Below, one piece after another: positions 10,010-19,419 of a stretch of 64,000 nucleotides of DNA. Source of the DNA: Salinicola halophilus (GTDB lineage Bacteria; Pseudomonadota; Gammaproteobacteria; Pseudomonadales; Halomonadaceae). How positions within the stretch are numbered: position 1 is the first letter of the stretch; every line of letters begins with the position of its first letter. The stretch spans positions 1,133,314 through 1,197,313 of the forward strand of contig NZ_PZJV01000001.1 in the NCBI RefSeq assembly GCF_003206155.1. The letters are read 5' to 3'. The translations under genes were made by a program, and so were the position numbers. The notes under the pieces are model-generated. The model was not told the DNA's origin, did no database searches, and saw only the letters and a program-made list of their open reading frames with translations.

Positions 10010-10216
10010 ATGAGCGATCACGTCTACAAGCAGATCGAGATCACCGGTTCGTCGCCGACAAGCATCGAAGACGCGGTTCAGAACGCCATCACCAAGGCGA
10101 GCGAATCGCTCCACGGTATGCGCTGGTTCGAGGTCACCGAGACCCGCGGCCACCTGGAAGACAACCGCATCGGCCACTGGCAGGTCACCGTCAAGGTCGG
10201 CGTCACGCTCGACTGA
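10010..10216 (+). CDS. Dodecin, flavin-storing small protein
   Basis: 68 residues that form a dodecameric shell binding flavins (and CoA in some bacteria), buffering free FMN/riboflavin. It matches dodecin along its whole length: [20 protein letters not shown], then [21 protein letters not shown] with the ring-stacking Trp and the flavin-contact Gln/His region in [19 protein letters not shown] precedes the ATG and a terminator hairpin follows 8 bp after the stop, so it is probably monocistronic. Confidence 0.93.
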   Translation: MSDHVYKQIEITGSSPTSIEDAVQNAITKASESLHGMRWFEVTETRGHLEDNRIGHWQVTVKVGVTLD

Positions 10217-10223
10217 TCTCTTA

Positions 10224-10253
10224 GCCGCGCCTCTCCCCGGGCGCGGCGTCTTT
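10224..10253 (+). terminator. Terminator after dodecin
   Basis: GCCGCGCC (10224-10231) pairs with GGCGCGGC (10240-10247), followed by GTCTTTC. Confidence 0.7.
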
Positions 10254-10399
10254 CATCGTCATGTCGTTTTCAGGACCGTGTCGTCTTCGGCGCGGTGTCA
10301 TTCCCGCCACCGGGTGTTTATCCTAGGCGCTGACGTCGGCGCACTGCCTCGTCTCCTGGAACCACGCCCACTTTCGTCTCTCTTCCTATACGGTTTGGC

Positions 10400-11773
10400 A
10401 TGAAAATCATCATTCTTGGCGCCGGCCAGGTCGGCGGCACGCTGGCCGAGCATCTGGCACACGAAGAGAACGACATCACCGTCGTCGACATCGATGAAGA
10501 GCGCCTGCGCGAGCTGCAGAACCGGCTCGATATCCGCACGGTGATCGGTACGGCCTCGTACCCCAATATCCTGCGTCAGGCGGGGGGCGAAGACGCCGAC
10601 ATGCTGATCGCGGTGACCAGCTCCGACGAGATCAACATGGTCGCCTGTCAGGTGGCACACACGCTCTTTCGCACGCCGACCAAAATCGGCCGCGTGCGCT
10701 CGACCGCGTATCTGACTCGCAAGAGCCTCTTCTCCAACGACGCCATGCCGGTGGACGTGCTGATCAGCCCCGAGCAGGTGGTCACCGATCACATTCGCCG
10801 ACTGATCGAGTATCCCGGCGCCCTGCAGGTGCTCGACTTCGCCGGCGGGCTCGCCCAGCTGGTGGCGGTCAAGGCGTACTACGGCGGACCGCTGGTGGGC
10901 CAGGAGCTCGGGTTTTTGCGCCGGCACATGCCCGACATCGACACGCGCGTGGCGGCGATCTACCGCCGCGACCGGCCGATCATCCCGACCGGCGACACGG
11001 TGATCGAGGCGGACGACGAGGTCTTCTTCATCGCCGCGCGGCGCGACATCCGTACCGTCATGGGCGAGCTGCGCAAGGTCGATCGCGATTTTCGCCGCGT
11101 GCTGATCGCCGGCGGCGGCAACATCGGCGAACGCCTGGCCGAGACGCTCGAGCACAAGCACCAGGTCAAGATCATCGAGCACGACCTCGCTCGCTGCGGC
11201 GCCCTCTCCGAGAAGCTCGACCGCACCGTGGTGCTTCACGGCAGCGCCACCAGCAAGCGGCTGATGCTCGAGGAGAACATCGAGGACTGCGACATCTACT
11301 GCGCGCTGACCAACGACGACGAGGTCAATATCATGTCGTCGATGCTCGCCAAGCGGCTCGGCGCGAAGAAGGTGCTGACGCTGATCAACAACGCCGCCTA
11401 CGTCGATCTGGTCCAGGGCGGCGAGATCGATATCGCCATCTCGCCTCAGCAGGCGACGATCGGCAGCCTGCTGACCCACGTGCGCCGCGGCGACATCGTC
11501 AACGTACACTCGCTGCGCCGCGGGGCCGCCGAAGCGATCGAGGCGATCGCTCACGGCGACAAGCGTTCGTCGAAGCTGATCGGCCGCGCCATCGGCGAGG
11601 TGGATCTGCCGAGCGGCACCAGTATCGGCGCCATCGTGCGCGGCAAGGAGGTGCTCATCGCCCACGACGACGTCGTCATCGAGACCGGCGATCACCTGAT
11701 CCTGTTCGTCGTCGACAAGCGCCGCATTCGCGACGTCGAGCGGCTGTTCCAGGTCGGCCTGACATTCTTCTGA
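10400..11773 (+). CDS. trkA: Trk potassium system NAD-binding subunit TrkA
   Basis: Cytoplasmic regulatory ring of the Trk K+ channel/transporter. 457 aa with two RCK repeats: N-terminal Rossmann [19 protein letters not shown] with acidic VVDID, TrkA-C at about 145-230, a second Rossmann [18 protein letters not shown] from about 233, and a final TrkA-C ending GDHLILFVV. The size equals E. coli TrkA (458). It lies directly upstream of trkH (121 bp), the arrangement reported for Halomonas elongata, where the Trk system imports K+ during salt upshift. It continues the rsmB-trkA synteny seen across gammaproteobacteria. Confidence 0.97.
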   Translation: MKIIILGAGQVGGTLAEHLAHEENDITVVDIDEERLRELQNRLDIRTVIGTASYPNILRQAGGEDADMLIAVTSSDEINMVACQVAHTLFRTPTKIGRVRSTAYLTRKSLFSNDAMPVDVLISPEQVVTDHIRRLIEYPGALQVLDFAGGLAQLVAVKAYYGGPLVGQELGFLRRHMPDIDTRVAAIYRRDRPIIPTGDTVIEADDEVFFIAARRDIRTVMGELRKVDRDFRRVLIAGGGNIGERLAETLEHKHQVKIIEHDLARCGALSEKLDRTVVLHGSATSKRLMLEENIEDCDIYCALTNDDEVNIMSSMLAKRLGAKKVLTLINNAAYVDLVQGGEIDIAISPQQATIGSLLTHVRRGDIVNVHSLRRGAAEAIEAIAHGDKRSSKLIGRAIGEVDLPSGTSIGAIVRGKEVLIAHDDVVIETGDHLILFVVDKRRIRDVERLFQVGLTFF

Positions 11774-11894
11774 TGCGACCCGGCCTGCACCACGCCTCGC
11801 GGCCTCGCGCCCGGGCCAGGCGTTCTTTCATTTCTCGCACCGACCGGCCATCGCGCCGCGTCGGTTCGTCTCGCTCGACAGGAAGTCCGGCGCC

Positions 11895-13343
11895 GTGAAC
11901 CTCTTCGTCATTCTCCGCATCGTCGGGCTGCTGCTGATGCTGTTCAGCCTGACCATGGTGCCGCCGATGGTGATCGCGCGGCTCTATCACGACGGCAACT
12001 GGTACGCCTTTGCCAGCGGCATGGCGATCTCGGTACTCACCGGCGCGATGCTCTACTGGCCCAATCGCCGCGCCCGGCGCGAGCTGCGTACCCGTGACGG
12101 CTTCATCATCACGGTGCTGTTCTGGGGCGTGCTGGGGCTGTTCGGGACGATCCCGTTCATGGTGTCGGCGGCGCCGTCGATGTCGTTCACCGATGCCGTC
12201 TTCGAATCCTTCTCCGGGCTCACCACGACCGGGGCCACGGTACTCAGCGGTATCGAGCACCTGCCCGCCTCGATCCGCTTCTATCGCCAGCAGCTTCAGT
12301 GGCTCGGCGGCATGGGGATCGTCGTACTGGCGGTGGCGATCCTCCCGACGCTGGGGATCGGCGGCATGCAGCTCTATCGCACCGAGATCCCCGGCCCGCT
12401 CAAGGACTCCAAGCTCACCCCCAGAATCACCGAGACGGCCAAGGCGCTCTGGTACATCTACCTGATCCTGACCATCGTCTGCGCGCTGGCGTACTGGCTT
12501 GCCGGCATGAACGCCTTCGATGCCATCGGCCACAGCTTCGCCACGGTCGCGGTGGGCGGCTTCTCCACCTACGACGCCAGCATCTCGCACTTCGACAGCG
12601 CCACCATCGAGCTGATCTGCGTGTTGTTCATGATCGTGTCGTCGGTGAGCTTCGGCCTGCATTTCGCCGTGTGGCGGGAGAAACGCCTGCTGCAGTACAT
12701 TCGTGACCCGGAATTTCGCTTCTTCGCCGTCTTTCTCCTGCTGCTGGTCGTGGTCACCATCGTGACGCTCTTCGCGACCGGCACCTATCACGACGCCACC
12801 GGCATCCGCCACGGCCTGTTCGAGGCGGTGTCGGTAGCGACCACCTCCGGGTTCAGCGTTGCCGATTTCACGCTCTGGCCCGGGGTGCTGCCGATCCTGC
12901 TGTTCATGGCGGCCTTCGTCGGTGCCTGCTCGGGCTCCGCCGGCGGCGGCATGAAGGTGATCCGCATTCTGCTGATCGTCAAACAGGGCATTCGCGAAAT
13001 TCATCGCCTGATCCACCCCAACGCGGTCTTCGCGGTCAAGGTGGGCAAGATGCGCATCTCCGAGGGCGTCGCCGAAGCAGTGTGGGGCTTCTTTTCGGTC
13101 TATCTGATGCTCTTCGTGCTGATGCTGCTGGCGCTTCTCGCCACCGGGCTGGATCAGGTGACGGCCTGGTCGGCGGTGGGCTCGGCGCTCAACAACCTGG
13201 GCCCTGGCCTGGGTGAGGTCTCCACCGACTACGGCAGCATCCCGGACGCCGCCAAGTGGATCCTCGTGCTGGCGATGATGCTGGGCCGGCTAGAAATCTT
13301 CACCGTGCTGGTGCTGTTCACGCCGGCATTCTGGCGACGCTAG
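11895..13343 (+). CDS. trkH: Trk potassium uptake membrane subunit TrkH
   Basis: Ion-conducting membrane subunit of the Trk system. 482 aa, GTG start with AGGA upstream. It carries the four P-loop/selectivity-filter-like segments of the Trk/Ktr/HKT family, including FSGLTTTGATVL (first filter), HSFATVAVGGFSTYD (second), VATTSGFSVADF (third) and LNNLGPGLGEV (fourth), within about ten membrane helices. It works with TrkA encoded just upstream. Confidence 0.96.
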   Translation: MNLFVILRIVGLLLMLFSLTMVPPMVIARLYHDGNWYAFASGMAISVLTGAMLYWPNRRARRELRTRDGFIITVLFWGVLGLFGTIPFMVSAAPSMSFTDAVFESFSGLTTTGATVLSGIEHLPASIRFYRQQLQWLGGMGIVVLAVAILPTLGIGGMQLYRTEIPGPLKDSKLTPRITETAKALWYIYLILTIVCALAYWLAGMNAFDAIGHSFATVAVGGFSTYDASISHFDSATIELICVLFMIVSSVSFGLHFAVWREKRLLQYIRDPEFRFFAVFLLLLVVVTIVTLFATGTYHDATGIRHGLFEAVSVATTSGFSVADFTLWPGVLPILLFMAAFVGACSGSAGGGMKVIRILLIVKQGIREIHRLIHPNAVFAVKVGKMRISEGVAEAVWGFFSVYLMLFVLMLLALLATGLDQVTAWSAVGSALNNLGPGLGEVSTDYGSIPDAAKWILVLAMMLGRLEIFTVLVLFTPAFWRR

Positions 13344-13502
13344 GCACTCACCGAGAAGCGCCGGTGCGGGTCGCCCCATCAGGCAGAACCCAAGGCATGC
13401 ACGGCAGTGCTAGAATGCGCGCTTCGCGGACGCTCGCCGACACTGTCTCGGCGCCCGCGGTTACGCCCGTGCCTTCCACGTCTCGGCCTACAAGAGAGCG
13501 CC

Positions 13503-14771
13503 ATGTCCGCCCGTTCCGATCGTCGTTCATCCCTGCCCCGCCTGGGGCTGATTCCGCAGATTCTCATCGGCATCGTCGCCGGTACGCTGCTGGCAGTGTG
13601 GGCACCGAGCATCGCCCAGTCCTTCGCCATTCTCGGCGACCTGTTCATCAATGCGTTGAAGGCGATCGCCCCGATTCTGGTCTTCGTACTGGTGATGGCG
13701 GCCATCGCCGCTCATCAGCGCGGTCGCCCCACGCAGGTTCACGGCGTGCTCGGACTCTACCTGGTCGGCACCCTGGTCGCCGCGCTGGTGGCGGTGGTGG
13801 CAAGCTTCGCCTTCCCGACGACGCTGGCGATCGACGCTCCACCCGCCGACGGCGCGCCGCCCTCGGACATCCTCGAGGTGCTGCGCAATCTCGCCTTGAG
13901 CGCCGTCGACAATCCGATCAATGCGCTGGTGGAGGCCAACTTCATCGGTATCCTCGCCTGGGCGGTGGGTCTGGGGCTGCTGCTGCGCAAGGCGGGCGAC
14001 ACCACCCGCAACGCGCTGGGCGATCTGTCGGACGCGGTGTCGGGGCTGGTGCGCTTCATCATCCGTTTCGCGCCGCTGGGCATCTTCGGCCTGGTCGCCA
14101 ATACGCTCGCCGATACGGGCCTGAGTGAGCTCGCCAACTACGCCCATCTGCTCGGCGTGCTGCTGGGCTGCATGGCGTTCGTGGCGCTGGTGACCAACCC
14201 GCTGATCGTGTTCGCCTACACTCGCAAGAACCCCTATCCGCTGGTCTTCGCCTGCCTGCGCGGCAGCGCCATCACCGCGTTCTTCACACGCAGCAGCGCG
14301 GCCAACATCCCGGTCAACATGGCACTCTGCGAACGCCTCGACCTGCACCGCGATACCTATTCGGTGTCGATTCCGCTGGGCGCGACGATCAACATGTCCG
14401 GGGCGGCGATCACCATCACCGTGATGACGCTCGCCGCGACCAACACGCTCGGTCTCGGCGTCGACTTCCTCACCGCATTCCTGCTCTGCGTGGTCTCGGC
14501 ACTGGCGGCCTGCGGCGTCTCCGGCGTGGCCGGCGGCTCGCTGCTGCTGATCCCGATGGCGGCGAGCCTGTTCGGCATCTCCGCCGACGTCGCGATGCAG
14601 ATCGTCGCCGTCGGCTTCGTCATCAGCGTGCTGCAGGACTCCACGGAGACTGCCCTCAACTCCTCGACCGACGTGCTGTTCACCGCCGCGGCGTGCCGCT
14701 CGCCGGGGGCCAAGCGACGTCTGGGCGACGACGCCGGGGCCGATACGCACGCCGAGCCCGCCCAGGGCTAG
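13503..14771 (+). CDS. sstT: Na+/serine-threonine symporter SstT
   Basis: Sodium-driven serine/threonine importer of the dicarboxylate/amino acid:cation symporter family. 422 aa from the ATG at 13503 (AAGAGAG just upstream); the reading frame is open 32 codons earlier but those residues are arginine-rich and unlike the family. Family features are the helical hairpin with [19 protein letters not shown], the Na+ site [14 protein letters not shown] and the second hairpin [17 protein letters not shown]. The stop overlaps the convergent DUF2784 gene by 4 nt (CTAG). Confidence 0.95.
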   Translation: MSARSDRRSSLPRLGLIPQILIGIVAGTLLAVWAPSIAQSFAILGDLFINALKAIAPILVFVLVMAAIAAHQRGRPTQVHGVLGLYLVGTLVAALVAVVASFAFPTTLAIDAPPADGAPPSDILEVLRNLALSAVDNPINALVEANFIGILAWAVGLGLLLRKAGDTTRNALGDLSDAVSGLVRFIIRFAPLGIFGLVANTLADTGLSELANYAHLLGVLLGCMAFVALVTNPLIVFAYTRKNPYPLVFACLRGSAITAFFTRSSAANIPVNMALCERLDLHRDTYSVSIPLGATINMSGAAITITVMTLAATNTLGLGVDFLTAFLLCVVSALAACGVSGVAGGSLLLIPMAASLFGISADVAMQIVAVGFVISVLQDSTETALNSSTDVLFTAAACRSPGAKRRLGDDAGADTHAEPAQG

Positions 14772-15157
14772 CCTTGGCGCCGCCGTCCCGTGTGCCGCCG
14801 CCACTGGCGATAGAGCATTGCGGCGTAGAGTGTCCCGTTGAGGCCTACCACGATGACGCCGAGCCACCACTGGATGGCCGGCGTCAGTCCCGTCGGGTAG
14901 AGGATCGGCAGTAGATAGTGGGCGATGAAACTCTCGCCGATACCCGCTTCGCCGCCGAGCTGGCGCAGCCGGTTCTCCAGCGGCGTCAGCGGGCAGAGCC
15001 AGGCGTTGAGTTCGACCAGCGTGCCCCAGACGCAGGCCGGCAAGTGCAGCAGCGCAAGCCACGGCCGGCGCCACACCGCCAGGGCGCCGATCAGGACCCA
15101 GAGAATGAAGGCGAGGTGCAGGATCAGCACCGCATCTGCCGTCACGCGATAGAGCAT
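14768..15157 (-). CDS. DUF2784 small membrane protein
   Basis: 129 residues with three to four hydrophobic helices ([65 protein letters not shown]). The pattern LTPLENRLR, then a short loop and YLLPILYP, is the DUF2784 signature; its function is unknown. I use ATG 15157, preceded by GGGAGATATC; a longer frame to 15310 is open but arginine-rich and overlaps the next gene's start. It is tail-to-tail with sstT and divergent from the TraB-family gene. Confidence 0.85.
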   Translation of the reverse strand: MLYRVTADAVLILHLAFILWVLIGALAVWRRPWLALLHLPACVWGTLVELNAWLCPLTPLENRLRQLGGEAGIGESFIAHYLLPILYPTGLTPAIQWWLGVIVVGLNGTLYAAMLYRQWRRHTGRRRQG

Positions 15158-15296
15158 CGATATCTCCCGTCGGGCTGCGCGCCCTTTGACCGTCGCATCG
15201 ACGGCGGATTTGTCCGTCGCCGGCGCTTTCGCGATAATCCGCCCACCCTCGTCTCGACGCCACTCGCGTCGTCGGCCCCTCTGACAGCGAGACACC

Positions 15297-16511
15297 ATGA
15301 CCGACCCCACTCAGGGCCCGCGTGAAACCGCCGAGCTCGCCGCCCATCGCCTGACCCTGCTGGGCACCGCCCACGTCTCGGAAGCCAGCGCCAATGAAGT
15401 GACGGAGATGATCCGCTCCGGCGAGTACGATGCCGTCGCCATCGAGCTCTGCGCCTCGCGCCATCAGAGCCTGGTATCGCCCAACGCGATGGCCAAGATG
15501 GATCTCTTCCAGGTGCTCAAGCAGGGCAAGGCTGGCATGGTCGCGGCGAGCCTGGCACTCGGCGCCTTTCAGCAGCGCGTCGCCGAGCAGTCCGGCGTCG
15601 AGCCCGGTGCCGAGATGCGTGCGGCGGTCAAGGGCGCCGAGCGCGCCGGCGTCCCGCTCTATCTGATCGACCGCGAGATCGGCACCACGCTCAAGCGAAT
15701 CTACCAGAACGTGCCCTGGTACAAGCGCGCCGGCCTGATCTCGGGACTGCTCGGTAGCGTGCTGTCGCGCCAGAAGGTTTCCAGCGAGGAGATCGAGAAG
15801 CTCAAGGAGGGCGACGTGCTGGAGTCGACCTTCGCCGAGTTCGCCGAGCAGTCGCAGTCGCTGTATGAACCCTTGATCGCCGAACGCGACCGCTACATGG
15901 CGCTCAAGCTGGTAGAGACGCTACCGGACGGCGGCAGCCAGCGGGTGCTGGTCGTCGTCGGCGCCGGCCATCTCAAGGGCATGACCGAGCATTTGCGCGA
16001 ACTCGACACCGCCCCGATCGCGCCGGATACCGCGCGTCAGGAGCGCCAGGCGCTGGAGACCACGGCGCCCAAGTCCCGCTGGTGGAAGGCGCTGCCGTGG
16101 GTCATCGTCGCGCTGGTGCTCACCGGCTTCGCCATCGGCTTCAGCCGCGACGCAGGCTTCGGCTGGTCGCTGGTGGCCGAATGGGTCTTGATCAACGGCA
16201 CGCTATCGGCGCTGGGGGCGGCGGTCGCCCTCGCCCATCCGCTGACGATACTCGCGGCCTTCGTCGCCGCCCCGCTCACTTCTCTCAACCCGACTATCGG
16301 CGTCGGCTTCGTCACCGCTGGCGCCGAGCTCTACCTGCGCCGGCCCACGGTGGGCGATTTCTCCAAGCTACGCCGTGACGTCGGCCACTGGCGCGGCTGG
16401 TGGCGCAACCGCGTCGCTCGCACGCTGCTGGTGTTTCTGCTCTCGACGCTGGGCTCTGCCGTCGCCACCTGGGTCGCCGGGCTGCGCATCGCCGGGCAGC
16501 TGTTTGGCTGA
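15297..16511 (+). CDS. TraB/PrgY-family membrane protein
   Basis: 404 aa. The N-terminal soluble domain (about 18-245) has the TraB/GumN-type motifs LLGTAHVSE (22-30), an AIELC segment and VVVGAGHLKGM, the conserved histidine-containing GTAH and GAGH pairs of a proposed metallopeptidase-like fold. The C-terminal part has three or four membrane helices (from about 268). In enterococci PrgY/TraB limits pheromone signalling; the role of the proteobacterial homologues is not established. It is monocistronic, closed by a very strong hairpin. Confidence 0.82.
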   Translation: MTDPTQGPRETAELAAHRLTLLGTAHVSEASANEVTEMIRSGEYDAVAIELCASRHQSLVSPNAMAKMDLFQVLKQGKAGMVAASLALGAFQQRVAEQSGVEPGAEMRAAVKGAERAGVPLYLIDREIGTTLKRIYQNVPWYKRAGLISGLLGSVLSRQKVSSEEIEKLKEGDVLESTFAEFAEQSQSLYEPLIAERDRYMALKLVETLPDGGSQRVLVVVGAGHLKGMTEHLRELDTAPIAPDTARQERQALETTAPKSRWWKALPWVIVALVLTGFAIGFSRDAGFGWSLVAEWVLINGTLSALGAAVALAHPLTILAAFVAAPLTSLNPTIGVGFVTAGAELYLRRPTVGDFSKLRRDVGHWRGWWRNRVARTLLVFLLSTLGSAVATWVAGLRIAGQLFG

Positions 16512-16536
16512 CACGACGCTCGCCAAACCCGCGAGA

Positions 16537-16578
16537 ACGACAACGCCCCGGTGGATCGCTCCACCGGGGCGTTGTCGT
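16537..16578. terminator. Strong bidirectional terminator, 19-bp perfect stem
   Basis: A perfect 19-bp inverted repeat (16537-16555 and 16560-16578) with TCGC loop lies between the convergent TraB-family and BCCT genes. GTTTC follows on the plus strand. It can serve both transcripts. Confidence 0.9.
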
Positions 16579-16620
16579 TTCGACTAGCGCACGACGTTCG
16601 AGCGCCATCGGGCGGGCGGT

Positions 16621-18195
16621 TCAGGTAGCCGCGCTCGAGACCTTCTCCGGCAGTACACCCTGCTCCCGCGCCATGGCGTAGGCGGCTTTCGGCCCCAGCC
16701 AGAGCGTCGGCACCAGCACGATCGCCACGGGCACGGCAGGAATCACCACGAATTGCTGCAGCACGCTCACCTGGCCTGCGCCCATGTAGAGCAGAATCGC
16801 CGCCATCGCCGCGAAGGTGATGCCCCAGAAGGCGCGCAGCAGCGAGCCGGGGCTGTCGTTGCCGGCGCAGACGACGGCGACCGCGTAGCTCATCGAGTCA
16901 CCGGTCGTGGCGACGAAGATGGTCGTGAGCACCAGAATCGCCAGCGCCATCCACACGCCGCCCGGCAGCGCCTGGGCTACCGTGAGCGTGGCGATGTCGA
17001 ACTGGAAGTTCTTCAGCGGTTCGGTGAGTTCGATCACGCCGTTGAGCTCGTAGAAGATGCCCGAGCCGCCGAGCAGCGTGAACCACACCGTGGTGACGAC
17101 CGGTGCCAGAATGGCGGTAGCGACGATCATCTCGCGCACCGTACGGCCGCGCGAGATGCGCGTGACGAAGATCGCCATCGGCGGCGCGAAACCCACGAAC
17201 CAGGCGAAGAAGAACACGGTCCACCACTTCATCCAGTCCGGCGAGGCGGTGACCGTGGTCATCGCGGAGAGCGCGAAGAAATTATCGAGATAGCTGCCGA
17301 AGCCCTGGAACCAGCTATCGACCAGGAACTGGGTCGGGCCGAAGAGCAGAATGACCCCGCCGATGGCGATCGCCAGCCCGACGTTGAAACGGCTGAGTAT
17401 CTGGATGCCCTTGTCGATCCCGGTCACCGCGGAAGTGACGTAGATGGCGCCGAGGCCCATCAGGATCATCAGCTGAATATTGTAGCCGCGCGGGAAACCG
17501 AACAGGTCGTGCAGACCGAAGCTCACCTGCGTGGCGAGAAAGCCGAGCGGTCCGACCGTTCCCGCGGTGACGGCAACGGCACAGATCGCATCGACCACGC
17601 CGCCGAGCGGTCCGCGGACGAGCCGGTCACCCAGCAGCGGTGCCAGCAGCGTGCGCGGCTGCAGCGGCATGCCGCGGTGGTAGTGCTGGTACGAGAGAAT
17701 CGTCGCCGGCAGCGTGCCGAGAATCGCCCAGCCGGTGAACCCCCAGTGGAAGAACGCCTGCGCCAGCGCGTTGGGAATCGCCTCGGCGGTCCCGGGCTGG
17801 GTATCGAAGGCCGGCGGCGTGACCACGAAGTGATAGATCGGCTCGCCGGCGGCGAAGAAGACACCACCGCCCGCCAGCAGCGTGCAGAGAATGATCGAGA
17901 CCCAGCGGAAAGTGCTCATGTCCGGCCGGTCGAGCGAGCCGATCCGCGCCCGCCCCGCCGGCGAAAACGCAACGCCCAGGGCGATGAAGAACGTCAGCAG
18001 CATCAATATCTGAAACAGAGAGCCGAAGGTCTTGGCGGACCAGGTGAAGGCTACGTCGATCAGATCGGCAACGGTGTCCGGTGCAATCGCTGATCCACCC
18101 AGAAACAGCAGGATGAAACCGATGGTCAGGATCAGCACGACGGGATCGCCAAAACGGCCACCCGTATGAGATGGCGCATTGGTATCGGAGGTCAT
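16621..18195 (-). CDS. BCCT-family transporter, divergent type
   Basis: Secondary carrier of the betaine/choline/carnitine family, inner membrane, about 12 helices in 524 aa. The BCCT signature lies at 325-352 and ends in VTRISRGRTVREM as expected, but the aromatic-rich part reads WTVFFFAWFVGFAPP where classical members have FYWAWWISWSP. The upstream GxxFWGxAEP motif is GVFFAAGEPIYHF. These changes hit residues that form the trimethylammonium-binding aromatic box, so the substrate may not be glycine betaine or choline. Single gene; a palindrome lies about 115 bp upstream. Confidence 0.88.
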   Translation of the reverse strand: MTSDTNAPSHTGGRFGDPVVLILTIGFILLFLGGSAIAPDTVADLIDVAFTWSAKTFGSLFQILMLLTFFIALGVAFSPAGRARIGSLDRPDMSTFRWVSIILCTLLAGGGVFFAAGEPIYHFVVTPPAFDTQPGTAEAIPNALAQAFFHWGFTGWAILGTLPATILSYQHYHRGMPLQPRTLLAPLLGDRLVRGPLGGVVDAICAVAVTAGTVGPLGFLATQVSFGLHDLFGFPRGYNIQLMILMGLGAIYVTSAVTGIDKGIQILSRFNVGLAIAIGGVILLFGPTQFLVDSWFQGFGSYLDNFFALSAMTTVTASPDWMKWWTVFFFAWFVGFAPPMAIFVTRISRGRTVREMIVATAILAPVVTTVWFTLLGGSGIFYELNGVIELTEPLKNFQFDIATLTVAQALPGGVWMALAILVLTTIFVATTGDSMSYAVAVVCAGNDSPGSLLRAFWGITFAAMAAILLYMGAGQVSVLQQFVVIPAVPVAIVLVPTLWLGPKAAYAMAREQGVLPEKVSSAAT

Positions 18196-18681
18196 ATTGA
18201 GGGGGGTTCTTGAGGCATGAAGCGCGCCACCCTACCGCGACATGCGCGTCTCGGCAAATGGAACTGCCATCGGACGGCCGTTTTCGACGCCCTCGCCGCG
18301 ACGTGAAAAAGCGCCAGGCCCTGGCGGATAGCGGAAGGGACGGCACGAACGACGCCCGCTCGGCTTCGTCAATAAGTCTTACCCGGGCCGAAGGCGCGAC
18401 ATGCGAGGGTCAGACAGACAGCGACGGCGAGGCCTGAGCCGATACCGCGAGCCGGCCGGGCGTTTCGCGTTTGAGGATAGCCACTTAGCCGATCTCGCGA
18501 CGGCCTTCCGCGGCCGATTCACGCACGCTCGATGGGGGCCGGCGAGCCGCGTGTCGTCGATAAGCGACGTCCCCGTCCGCTTTTTCCAGGCCCCGATATG
18601 CGATCTACGCCCAAAGATTGATAGCCGCTCTTCGGCGCTTCGGCTTAGCCTCGAATGGCCCCTTTGGAGGAGATCGGCAAC
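18196..18681. other. Intergenic region upstream of the BCCT gene, with a 15-bp palindrome
   Basis: No convincing gene in 486 bp. At 18312-18326 lies CGCCAGGCCCTGGCG, a 7-bp perfect inverted repeat around one base, which could be an operator for the divergent BCCT gene. Nothing else stands out apart from a GGAGGAG ribosome site at the right edge for the next gene. Confidence 0.4.
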
Positions 18682-18960
18682 ATGAAGAGTTCGAGTTTCA
18701 TCACCGAAGAGTTGCTCAGACGCTGCCGCAAGGAGAAAGCCAATCAGCTACAGCGCTCGCGGCAGAGCTTCGACCCGGCCTCGCTGCACGACCGCAAGGA
18801 GCTATCGCTACTCGTGGAGCAGGCGCTTCGCGAAGGCGAAACCTATACCTCCATCGCGAGGGGCCATACCCATCTGGGACTCACGGAGAACGACCTCAAC
18901 GAGCTGATCGGCCCCGAAGATGTCGTGCGAATGCGGATCGAACGCTTCCAGCAGTGCTGA
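18682..18960 (+). CDS. Hypothetical helical protein, 92 aa
   Basis: I do not recognise a family. The ATG at 18682 has GGAGGAG at an ideal distance; an in-frame ATG at 18655 lies upstream of that site and is less likely. The product is charged and soluble, with helical-looking segments (ITEELLRRCRKEKANQLQRSR; KELSLLVEQALREG; NDLNELIGPEDVVRMRIERF), no signal or membrane segment and two cysteines. Codon use matches the GC-rich host. A hairpin follows 40 bp after the stop. It stands alone between the BCCT and pentoside symporter genes. Confidence 0.6.
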   Translation: MKSSSFITEELLRRCRKEKANQLQRSRQSFDPASLHDRKELSLLVEQALREGETYTSIARGHTHLGLTENDLNELIGPEDVVRMRIERFQQC

Positions 18961-18999
18961 TCTGAGAGGCCTCTCTTCGACACCATCACGATCGCTGAA

Positions 19000-19026
19000 C
19001 CGGCGGCAATCCACCGCCGGCTTCTT
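19000..19026 (+). terminator. Terminator-like hairpin
   Basis: CCGGCGG (19000-19006) and CCGCCGG (19014-19020) enclose a 7-base loop, followed by CTTCTTC, downstream of the 92-aa hypothetical gene. Confidence 0.5.
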
Positions 19027-19419
19027 CAATCGTCGAGCGCCTATCCCCTACCCTTTGCCTTGCTCTTCTTCGTGGCCCATTTCTGTCGTGGCTCCTGGAC
19101 CTGCGCTCTTCTCCGTTCCTTCTTTGCCGGGCCTTGCGCCCAATCCACTCTCTCACGCGCGTCAGTGACGAACCCGGGCCGACATTGGTCTTAATTCGAC
19201 TCGACTTTAGTTAGCTCGAAAACCGTCAATCCACTCACGACCTTCACCCTGACGGCTACTCAGGCTCGGTAATAACCAAATGCATATCACCCGCCGACGA
19301 TAGGCTATTAGTGGCGGCTAAAGACGCTCTATAGCGTCGATGTCATGGCGCGACCGGCCGACGAAGTAGAGGAGCGATGTCTCCCCGGGTCGCTGCGCCG
19401 CTCTCTAGCGGAGGTCGTC
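19027..19419. other. Intergenic leader of the arabinoside module
   Basis: About 390 bp without a gene, more AT-rich than its surroundings from 19190 to 19310. A short inverted repeat GACGCT-CTAT-AGCGTC lies at 19324-19339, about 80 bp before the symporter ATG, and may be a regulator site for arabinose use. No regulator gene is adjacent, so this is only suggestive. Confidence 0.35.

Noticed and set aside
10298-11695. 465-codon minus-strand frame over trkA
   Set aside because: Antisense shadow of TrkA; no motif and very Asp/Arg/His-rich.
13527-15464. Long minus-strand frame of 645 codons over sstT and DUF2784
   Set aside because: Mostly Arg/His/Gln-rich sequence antisense to clear genes; a shadow frame produced by high GC content.
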